54,618 nucleotides of DNA from Burkholderiales bacterium (GTDB lineage: Bacteria > Pseudomonadota > Gammaproteobacteria > Burkholderiales > Casimicrobiaceae), in assembly GCA_020851235.1 (NCBI GenBank), contig JADZDD010000001.1, positions 1 to 54,618 of the forward strand. The letters run 5' to 3'. Positions 45,929-52,713 of the stretch are shown here, piece after piece. Under the pieces are notes generated by a model. That model saw only the letters and a program-made list of their open reading frames with translations. It was not told the origin of the DNA and ran no database searches. How positions within the stretch are numbered: the stretch's first letter is position 1; the number at the start of each line of letters is the position of its first letter. The translations under genes and the position numbers were made by a program.

Positions 45929-46702
45929 CTATCGCTCGGCGAACGCCCGCTCGACCACGAATGCGCCGGGGGTGGTGGTGTTGCCCTCGACGAAGCCGCG
46001 CGCATCGAAGAGGGCCTTGAGGTCGCGCAGCATCGCTGCGCTGCCGCAGATCATCGCGCGGTCCTCGGCGGGATCGAGCGGCGGCAGCCCGAGGTCCGCA
46101 AAGAGCTTGCCGCTCGCGATGAGGTCGGGGATGCGGCCCGTGTAGCGATATTCCTCGCGGGTGACCGTCGGGTAGTACAGGAGCTGGCTTGCGATCATGT
46201 CGCCCAGGAACTCGTGCGACGGCAGGTGCTCGACCAGGAGGTCGTGGTACGCGAGTTCGTCGACGTTGCGCACGCCGTGCACGAGGACGATCTGGGTGAA
46301 GCGCTCGTACGTCTCCGGATCGCGCACGATGCTCATGAACGGGGCAAGCCCCGTGCCGGTGGCGAGGAGGTACAGCCGCTTGCCGGGCAGGAGGTAGTCG
46401 ACGAGCAGCGTCCCGGTCGCCTTGCGGCCGACGATGATCGTATCGCCCGGGCGGATGTGCTGCAGGCGCGAGGTCAGGGGCCCATCGTCCACCTTGATGC
46501 TCAGGAATTCGAGATGGTCCTCATAGTTGGCGCTCGCGATGCTGTACGCGCGCATGAGCGCACGCTCGTCGACCTTGAGGCCGATCATCGTGAAGTGGCC
46601 GTTGGAGAAGCGCATCGCGCCGTGACGCGTCGTCGTGAAACTGAACAGCCGCTCGGTCCAGTGATGCACCGACAGCACGCGCTCTTCGTTGAAGGCGCTC
46701 AT
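45929..46702 (-). CDS. fpr: Ferredoxin-NADP+ reductase (Fpr, Azotobacter type)
   Basis: 257 aa. FAD domain with RAYSIASANYEDHLEFLSIK (the RxYS-type motif); NADP domain with LLATGTGLAPFMSIVRDPET, IVLVHGVRNVDELAYHDLLV and AMICGSAAMLRDLKALFDA. The ending AFVVERAFAER is typical of the subclass that pairs with 7Fe ferredoxin (FPR/FdI). It moves electrons from NADPH to ferredoxin. It converges with nicB and is divergent from the ABC transporter, with operator 3 lying 122 bp upstream of the ATG. In this cluster it is the obvious electron source for ferredoxin and Hnr. A housekeeping oxidative-stress role is the alternative. Confidence 0.92.
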   Translation of the reverse strand: MSAFNEERVLSVHHWTERLFSFTTTRHGAMRFSNGHFTMIGLKVDERALMRAYSIASANYEDHLEFLSIKVDDGPLTSRLQHIRPGDTIIVGRKATGTLLVDYLLPGKRLYLLATGTGLAPFMSIVRDPETYERFTQIVLVHGVRNVDELAYHDLLVEHLPSHEFLGDMIASQLLYYPTVTREEYRYTGRIPDLIASGKLFADLGLPPLDPAEDRAMICGSAAMLRDLKALFDARGFVEGNTTTPGAFVVERAFAER

Positions 46703-47026
46703 CCGGGGATCTCGCGCGGGTCGGAAGGATCGCCGCAGGCGTTGCCGGCGGTCACGAACGAGGGGTGCAACGCAGGACTCGAAAACAGGATGCGAAGGAG
46801 CGGATCGGCGGCTGCCGATTTGATGTAGTAAATGCTACACTGCCCACCGCCGTCCGGCAATCGGGGCGGCGGCAACGAGGCGTTGCGCGCAGCGTGGCGA
46901 GGAGGTTGGGCGGCGGCGATCGGCGAGGACTGCGTCTGGTCAAGGAACCGCGCGCCGTGGCACGATGGCGAGCGCGTGAGCCTGTACCAAACCATCGTTC
47001 CACCCATCTTCCAGGGAGGCAACACC
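46703..47026. promoter_or_regulatory. Divergent fpr-ABC transporter intergenic region
   Basis: 324 bp with no supported gene. It carries operator site 3 (46824-46839) about midway. The rest is GC-rich leader for the transporter operon, ending in the ribosome-binding site AGGGAGG at 47013-47019. Confidence 0.5.
46824..46839. promoter_or_regulatory. Cluster operator site 3, between fpr and the ABC transporter
   Basis: TGTAGTAAATGCTACA, a perfect TGTAG-N6-CTACA dyad and the best copy in the window. On the plus strand it overlaps TGCTACACT (TG-C-TACACT, extended -10 at 46833-46841), so a repressor bound here would block the transporter promoter and probably the divergent fpr promoter. Confidence 0.65.
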
Positions 47027-48238
47027 ATGTCGCGATTGTCGAGCCGCATCGCCGTGCCGTTGGCCGTCGCCGTCTTGCTGGGCGCGTCGGCACTGCCGGT
47101 CGCCGCACAAGGCACGATCAAGATTGGCGAGATCAACAGCTACAAGGCGCAGCCGGCGTTCCTCGATTCGTACAAGCGGGGGATGCAGCTCGCCATCGAC
47201 GAGATCAATGCTGCCGGCGGCGTCAACGGCAAGCAGATCGAGCTCATCACCCGCGACGACAACGCCAATCCCGGTGACGCCGTGCGTCTGGCCGAGGAGC
47301 TCGTCTCGCGCGAGAAGGTCGACGTGCTCATGGGCGGCTTCCTTTCGCACATCGGCCTCGCACTCACCGACTTCGCGAAACAGAAGAAGGTCTTCTTCCT
47401 TGCGAGCGAGCCGCTGACCGACAAGATCGTCTGGCAGAACGGCAACCGCTACACGTTCCGGCTGCGCCCGTCGACGTACATGCAGGTGGCGATGCTCATT
47501 CCCGAGACGGTCAAGATGGGGAAGAAGCGCTGGGCGATCGTCTATCCCAACTACGAGTACGGACAGTCGGCGGTGGCCACGTTCAAGGCGTTGCTCAAGG
47601 CAGCGCAGCCGGACGTCGAGTTCGTCGCCGAGCAGGCGCCGCCGCTCGGCAAGGTCGATGCCGGCAGCGTCGTCCAGGCGCTGGCCGATGCGAAACCGGA
47701 CGCCATCTTCAACGTCCTCTTCGGCGCGGATCTCGCGAAGTTCGTCCGTGAGGGCAATACGCGCGGGCTGTTCAAGGGTCGCGAAGTGGTGAGCCTTCTC
47801 ACCGGCGAACCCGAGTACCTCGATCCACTGAAGGACGAGGCGCCCAACGGCTGGCTCGTGACCGGGTATCCGTGGTACGGGATCAACACGCCCGAGCACA
47901 AGGCGTTCCTCGCCGCGTATCGCAAGGCCTTCAACGACTATCCGCGCCTCGGATCGATCGTCGGCTACAGCGCGATCAAGTCGCTCGCCGCCGGCATGCA
48001 GAAGGCGAAGTCGACCGACACCGAGAAGATGATCGCGGCGTTCTCGGGACTGCAGGTGTCCACGCCGTTCGGCATGATCACGTACCGTCCCGAAGACCAT
48101 CAATCGACGATGGGCGGGTACGTGGGCAAGACGAAGAACGACGGCGGCAAGGGGGTCATGGTCGACTACCGCTACGTCGATGGCAACAAGGTATTGCCGT
48201 CGGCGGCCGAGGTGAAGAAGCTGCGCCCGGCGGACTGA
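47027..48238 (+). CDS. ABC transporter substrate-binding protein (LivJ/LivK type)
   Basis: 403 aa from the ATG at 47027, chosen for AGGGAGG upstream and the signal peptide (MSRLSSRIAVPLAVAVLLGA, cleaved after VAAQ). Periplasmic-binding fold type I: IKIGEINSYKAQPAFLDSYK, GMQLAIDEINAAGGVNGKQI, VDVLMGGFLSHIGLALTDFA, WAIVYPNYEYGQSAVATFKA and GYSAIKSLAAGMQKAKS. Members bind branched-chain amino acids, amides, aromatic acids and other small carboxylates. First gene of the transporter operon and preceded by operator 3, so the ligand is probably the pathway's heteroaromatic acid. Confidence 0.88.
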   Translation: MSRLSSRIAVPLAVAVLLGASALPVAAQGTIKIGEINSYKAQPAFLDSYKRGMQLAIDEINAAGGVNGKQIELITRDDNANPGDAVRLAEELVSREKVDVLMGGFLSHIGLALTDFAKQKKVFFLASEPLTDKIVWQNGNRYTFRLRPSTYMQVAMLIPETVKMGKKRWAIVYPNYEYGQSAVATFKALLKAAQPDVEFVAEQAPPLGKVDAGSVVQALADAKPDAIFNVLFGADLAKFVREGNTRGLFKGREVVSLLTGEPEYLDPLKDEAPNGWLVTGYPWYGINTPEHKAFLAAYRKAFNDYPRLGSIVGYSAIKSLAAGMQKAKSTDTEKMIAAFSGLQVSTPFGMITYRPEDHQSTMGGYVGKTKNDGGKGVMVDYRYVDGNKVLPSAAEVKKLRPAD

Positions 48239-48256
48239 CCGGACCTCGCGTCCCGG

Positions 48257-50155
48257 ATGGACGCCCTGGCAAGCTTCGTTGCCCAGCTCCTCAACGGGCT
48301 TGCTGGTGCATCCTCGCTCTTCCTCGTCGCGGCGGGGCTGTCGCTCATCTTCGGCGTCACGCGGATCGTCAATTTCGCGCACGGCTCGTTCTACATGCTG
48401 GGGATCTACGTCGCCTATTCGGCGGTGGCGTGGCTCGGTCGCGGCGTCGGCTACTGGCTGGGGCTTGCGCTCGCCGCGATCGCGGTCGGCATCGTCGGCG
48501 CCGTGGTCGAGATGGTCGTCTTGCGTCGCATCTACCGTGCGCCCGAGCTCTTCCAGCTCCTCGCGACGTTTGCGCTCGTGCTCATCATCAAGGACGCGGC
48601 GCTGTGGATCTGGGGCGCCGAGGAGCTGCTCGGACCGCGGGCGCCGGGTCTTGGAGGTTCGCTGCCGATTCTCGGGCGCGCGTTCCCGTCGTACGACCTC
48701 TTCCTCATCGTCATCGGCCCCACGGTGCTGGGCCTCGTCTGGCTGCTGCTGACCCGGACGCGCTTTGGCACGCTCGTGCGTGCCGCAACGCAGGACCGCG
48801 AGATGGTCGGCGCGCTCGGGGTGAACCAGGCGTGGCTCTTCACCGCCGTGTTCGCCCTCGGCGCCTTGCTCGCCGCGCTCGGTGGCGCGCTGCAGCTCCC
48901 GCGCGAACCCGCCAACCTCGAGCTCGACCTGACGACGATCGGCGCCGCATTCGTCGTCGTCGTCGTCGGTGGCATGGGGTCGCTGCCCGGGGCCTACATC
49001 GCGGCGCTTCTGATCGCGGAACTGAAGGCCATCTGCATCTGGCTCGGCGTGGTCGACGTCTTCGGCGTCACGATCTCGTTTTCCAAGCTCACGCTCGTCG
49101 TCGAGTTCCTGGTGATGGCGGTCGTCCTCGTCGTGCGCCCGTGGGGCCTGCTCGGCCGGCCGCAGGCGCCGCCGCGGGTGAGCGGGGCGGCCGAGGCACC
49201 GTTGCGACTCGGGGACAACCTCACCACGGCCGTGGCAGCGGTGCTGGTGCTCAGCCTGGTCGCGCTGCCGCCGATGACCGCGAGCCAACCCTACGTCGCG
49301 GTGCTCGCCATCGACATCCTGGTCGCGGTGCTCTTCGCGACGAGTCTTCACTTCATCATGGGACCCGGCGGCATGCATTCCTTCGGGCACGCCGCGTACT
49401 TCGGGTTGGGCGCGTACGGTGCGGCGATCCTCGTGCGCGCCGCGGGATTGCCGATGGAGGCGGCGCTCGTCCTCGGACCCTTGGTCGCCGGCATCGGTGC
49501 CGTCGTCTTCGGCTGGTTCTCGGTGCGCCTGACCGGCGTGTATCTCGCCATGCTGACGCTCGCCTTCGCGCAGATCGCCTGGGCGGTTGCCTACCAGTGG
49601 GATTCGGTCACCGGCGGCAGCAACGGCCTGACCGGCGTGTGGCCGGCAGCGTGGCTCGCCGGAACCCGGGCCTACTACTACCTCACGCTCACGCTGGTCC
49701 TCGCCGGGGCGTGGCTGCTGCGCCGCATGCTCTTCTCGCCCTTCGGCTACGCGATGCGCGCGGCGCGCGATTCGGCCCTGCGCGCCGATGCGATCGGCAT
49801 CGACGTGAAGCGCGTGCAATGGGTGGGCTTTGCCATCGCTGGCCTTTTCGCCGGCCTCGCCGGATCGCTCTTCGCCTTCTCGAAGGGCAGCATCTCGCCG
49901 GAGAGCCTGTACGTGGGCAAGTCGATCGATGCCCTCGTGATGGTGCTCCTGGGCGGCGTACAGACGCTCGCCGGCCCCGCGGTCGGGGCGAGCGTGTTCA
50001 CCTGGCTGCACGACACGGTGGCGCGCAACACCGAGTACTGGCGGGCGATGCTGGGCGCGATCATCCTCATCCTCGTGCTCCTCTTTCCGCAGGGCATCGC
50101 CGGATTCGTGCAGCAGGTGGTCGACGCGCGGCGCGACGCGAAGGGGGATCGGTGA
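48257..50155 (+). CDS. Fused branched-chain-type ABC permease (LivH-LivM)
   Basis: 632 aa, about twice the size of one permease. Residues 1 to about 295 are LivH-like (GLSLIFGVTRIVNFAHGSFY, GTLVRAATQDREMVGALGVN, VVVVVGGMGSLPGAYIAALL). Residues about 325-632 are LivM-like (MGPGGMHSFGHAAYFGLGAY, YAMRAARDSALRADAIGIDV, VMVLLGGVQTLAGPAVGASV). A short hydrophilic linker (about 295-320, GLLGRPQAPPRVSGAAEAP) joins them. It forms the whole transmembrane channel as one chain. The stop overlaps the livG-type gene (GTGA). Confidence 0.9.
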   Translation: MDALASFVAQLLNGLAGASSLFLVAAGLSLIFGVTRIVNFAHGSFYMLGIYVAYSAVAWLGRGVGYWLGLALAAIAVGIVGAVVEMVVLRRIYRAPELFQLLATFALVLIIKDAALWIWGAEELLGPRAPGLGGSLPILGRAFPSYDLFLIVIGPTVLGLVWLLLTRTRFGTLVRAATQDREMVGALGVNQAWLFTAVFALGALLAALGGALQLPREPANLELDLTTIGAAFVVVVVGGMGSLPGAYIAALLIAELKAICIWLGVVDVFGVTISFSKLTLVVEFLVMAVVLVVRPWGLLGRPQAPPRVSGAAEAPLRLGDNLTTAVAAVLVLSLVALPPMTASQPYVAVLAIDILVAVLFATSLHFIMGPGGMHSFGHAAYFGLGAYGAAILVRAAGLPMEAALVLGPLVAGIGAVVFGWFSVRLTGVYLAMLTLAFAQIAWAVAYQWDSVTGGSNGLTGVWPAAWLAGTRAYYYLTLTLVLAGAWLLRRMLFSPFGYAMRAARDSALRADAIGIDVKRVQWVGFAIAGLFAGLAGSLFAFSKGSISPESLYVGKSIDALVMVLLGGVQTLAGPAVGASVFTWLHDTVARNTEYWRAMLGAIILILVLLFPQGIAGFVQQVVDARRDAKGDR

Positions 50156-50958
50156 GCGCGCCATCGCCGCTCCTCGAGGTCAGCGGCTTGTCGAAATCGT
50201 TCGGTGGAGTGAAGGCCGTCGACGGCATCGATTTCACGCTCGCGCCAGGCGAACTCCTCGCGCTGATCGGCCCCAACGGCGCCGGGAAGTCGACGACCTT
50301 CAACATGGTCAACGGGCAACTGCGTCCGGACACGGGCTCGATCCGGCTCGAAGGGCGCCAGATGATCGGGCTCACGCCACGCGCGATCTGGCGCCACGGC
50401 GTGGGCCGCACGTTCCAGATCGCGGCGACCTTCGCCTCGCTCACCGTCGTCGAGAACGTGCAGATGGCACTCATCTCGGCTGATGCGAAGCTCTACGCGA
50501 TGTGGCGGCGGGCCCGCGACTATCGGCGCGACGATGCGCTCGAACTGCTCGAGCAGGTGGGCATGGCCGCGCAGGCCGATCGGCCGTGCAGCGTGCTCGC
50601 CTACGGCGACGTCAAGCGCGTCGAGCTCGCGATCGCGATGGCGAATCGGCCGAAGCTCCTCCTGATGGACGAGCCGACCGCCGGCATGGCGCCGAAGGAG
50701 CGCAACGACCTCATGGCGCTCACGAAGTCGCTCGTCGTCGAACGCGGCACCGCGGTGCTGTTCACCGAGCACAGCATGGACGTCGTTTTCGCGTATGCGG
50801 ATCGGATCATCGTGCTCGCCCGTGGGCGACTCATCGCGGGCGGCGCGCCGGCGGCGATTCGCGACGACCGGCGCGTGCAGGAGGTCTATTTCGGCACCGG
50901 GCGCACGTTCGAGCGGCACACCGCGACGGTCGTGCCGGCGGCCCCGGCGGCGCCATGA
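50152..50958 (+). CDS. ABC transporter ATP-binding protein (LivG type)
   Basis: 268 aa; GTG start at 50152 overlapping the permease stop. Walker A LIGPNGAGKSTTFNMVNGQL, Q-loop region GVGRTFQIAATFASLTVVEN, signature LAYGDVKRVELAIAMANRPK (a variant of LSYGEQRxLEIA), Walker B LLLMDEPTAGMAPKE, H-loop FTEHSMDVVFAYADR. The C-terminus has a 20-residue extension rich in Ala and Pro. Partner of the LivF-type protein. Confidence 0.92.
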   Translation: MSAPSPLLEVSGLSKSFGGVKAVDGIDFTLAPGELLALIGPNGAGKSTTFNMVNGQLRPDTGSIRLEGRQMIGLTPRAIWRHGVGRTFQIAATFASLTVVENVQMALISADAKLYAMWRRARDYRRDDALELLEQVGMAAQADRPCSVLAYGDVKRVELAIAMANRPKLLLMDEPTAGMAPKERNDLMALTKSLVVERGTAVLFTEHSMDVVFAYADRIIVLARGRLIAGGAPAAIRDDRRVQEVYFGTGRTFERHTATVVPAAPAAP

Positions 50959-51698
50959 GCGCGCAGCACCCCGCCGGGTCGCTCCTCGACGTGCGTGCGC
51001 TTTGCGCGTGGTACGGCGCCGCGCAGATCCTGTTCGGCGTCGAGCTCCACGTCGGGCGCGGCGAGGTCGTCGCGCTCATGGGGCGTAACGGCGCCGGCAA
51101 GTCGACGACGCTGAAGGCGCTGATGGGCATGCTCGACAAGCGCAGCGGCACGCTGTCGTTCATGGGGCGCGACATCTCGCGCAGCAGCCCGCATCAGGTC
51201 GCGCAACGGGGGCTGGGCTTCGTGCCGGAGGACCGGCGCATCTTCACCGACCTCACCGTCGAGGAGAATCTCGAGGTGGGGCGCCAACCGGCGCGCCGCT
51301 GGCCCGACGGCAGCGCCGCCCCGTCGTGGACGCCGCGGCGCCTGTACGCATTGTTCCCGAACCTGGGCGAGATGCCGACCCGTCCCGGGGGACGCATGAG
51401 CGGCGGCGAGCAGCAGATGCTCACCGTCGCCCGCACGCTCATGGGCAATCCGTATCTCGTGCTGCTCGACGAACCCTCGGAGGGAGTGGCGCCGGTGATC
51501 GTCGAGCAGATGGCGCGGATGATCGTCGAACTCAAGGGCGAAGGGGTCAGCATCCTGCTCTCGGAGCAGAACATGCACTTCGCCGAGCTCGTGTCGGACC
51601 GTGCCTACGTCCTCGAGAAGGGTCAGATCCGTTTCGCGGGCGCGATGGCCGAGCTCGCGGCCAACGACGAGGTGCGGCGCGCCTATCTGAGCGTTTGA
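50955..51698 (+). CDS. ABC transporter ATP-binding protein (LivF type)
   Basis: 247 aa; ATG 50955 overlaps the LivG-type stop (ATGA). Walker A LMGRNGAGKSTTLKALMGML, LGFVPEDRRIFTDLTVEENL, signature MSGGEQQMLTVARTLMGNPY, Walker B LVLLDEPSEGVAPVIVEQMA, H-loop LLSEQNMHFAELVSDRAYVL. With the LivG-type protein it powers uptake through the fused permease. The marR gene follows after 71 bp on the same strand. Confidence 0.92.
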   Translation: MSAQHPAGSLLDVRALCAWYGAAQILFGVELHVGRGEVVALMGRNGAGKSTTLKALMGMLDKRSGTLSFMGRDISRSSPHQVAQRGLGFVPEDRRIFTDLTVEENLEVGRQPARRWPDGSAAPSWTPRRLYALFPNLGEMPTRPGGRMSGGEQQMLTVARTLMGNPYLVLLDEPSEGVAPVIVEQMARMIVELKGEGVSILLSEQNMHFAELVSDRAYVLEKGQIRFAGAMAELAANDEVRRAYLSV

Positions 51699-51769
51699 GC
51701 ACGAGACACGGTCCAACCCGTGACGGGCCGCATCGCAAGGGCGGCGCGTCATTCCGACGGAGATCGACG

Positions 51770-52213
51770 ATGAGTCCCGCTTCGCCCGAATACCGCTTCA
51801 CCGATCAGATCGGCCACCTGCTGCGCCGGGCCTACCAGCGGCACGTCGCGATCTTCAAGGAAACGGTCCCCGACTCGCAGCTGACCGCCGCGCAATTCGT
51901 CGTGCTGTGCACGCTGCGCGACCACGGCAGCTGCCAGATCCCGCGCATCGTCGAGGCCACCGCCATCGACGAGGCGTCGGTACGCGGCATCGTCGAGCGG
52001 CTGCGCTGGCGGGGCCTTTTGACCGCGACGCACGAGCCGGGGGACGCCCGGCACACCGAGGTCGCGCTCACGCCGACCGGCCGGTCCCTCGTCCTGCAGA
52101 CCGTCCCGATCGCCGAGCAGATCTCCGAACTCACGTTCGGCGACCTCACCCCTGACGAGCGGGCCACGGTCGTCGTCCTGCTGCGCAAGCTCGCCGGCAT
52201 GGCGCCGCGCTGA
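51770..52213 (+). CDS. MarR-family transcriptional regulator (NicR-like candidate)
   Basis: 147 aa from the ATG at 51770. Winged helix: LTAAQFVVLCTLRDHGSCQI, then ATAIDEASVRGIVERLRWRG and the wing LLTATHEPGDARHTEVALTP. The dimer helices end with EQISELTFGDLTPDERATVV. In Pseudomonas and Bordetella the MarR protein NicR/BpsR represses nicotinate-degradation genes with 6-hydroxynicotinate as inducer. This gene closes the transporter operon and has no TGTAG dyad of its own upstream. Either it or the TetR protein at 36676 is expected to bind the four cluster operators. Confidence 0.82.
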   Translation: MSPASPEYRFTDQIGHLLRRAYQRHVAIFKETVPDSQLTAAQFVVLCTLRDHGSCQIPRIVEATAIDEASVRGIVERLRWRGLLTATHEPGDARHTEVALTPTGRSLVLQTVPIAEQISELTFGDLTPDERATVVVLLRKLAGMAPR

Positions 52214-52713
52214 ACGGCGGACGGACCTCGCCGGCGGCGCGAGGAGAAGTACGCCGCGGCACGCCTTGCCGCCGCCGGGGCGCCGGGGCGCCGGCGTGGC
52301 ACGACGCGGTCGGCGGCAGGCTGCCTCCGGCCGAGGGCCGACCCGGGCCGGATCGGATAAACGGTTGATCGTAAAAGGAAACTCCGCTATCATTTCAAGT
52401 CTTTTGCAGGCATTCTCCGGGGGTGACGTGGCACGATTTGCCACCCGGGACCGACCGGGCGGCCCACGCCGCCACGGCCGGGACGCAGCGGTCGTCCGCG
52501 GCGATTGACAGGCCATGGCTCGGGCGGGATCGGTTCCGCACGGCGCACCGGCCGGTCGCGTCACGTCACCCCTGCGGTCTTTTTGCAAAGGGTCGTCATC
52601 CGCTCGCTCACAGCCGGCGAACGGGTGACGCTGACATCCACCCACCCGCTGGCGGGCGAGAAAAAGGGTTCTCGACCCCGGCGGTGTTCGATTCTCTAGA
52701 GGAACCAACCCGC
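52214..52713 (+). other. Intergenic region and long leader upstream of rpsA
   Basis: 500 bp with no supported gene. The first 150 bp are extremely GC-rich with overlapping hairpins (GGGGCGCCGGGGCGCCGGCG near 52276) that may end the upstream operon, though no T-run follows. Then comes the rpsA promoter and a leader of about 310 nt with further hairpins. S1 represses its own translation through the mRNA leader in E. coli; whether this leader does so cannot be read from sequence. Confidence 0.45.
52365..52393 (+). promoter_or_regulatory. rpsA: Sigma-70 promoter of rpsA
   Basis: -35 TTGATC (52365-52370), exact 17-bp spacer, -10 TATCAT (52388-52393). It sits in the only AT-rich stretch of the intergenic region. 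Transcription would start near 52400. It makes rpsA independent of the cmk operon, from which it has been separated. Confidence 0.75.

Noticed and set aside
52276-52295. GC-rich repeat GGGGCGCCGGGGCGCCGGCG as a possible protein-binding repeat.
   Set aside because: Short, low-complexity and not repeated elsewhere; simplest explanation is composition or a weak transcription pause.
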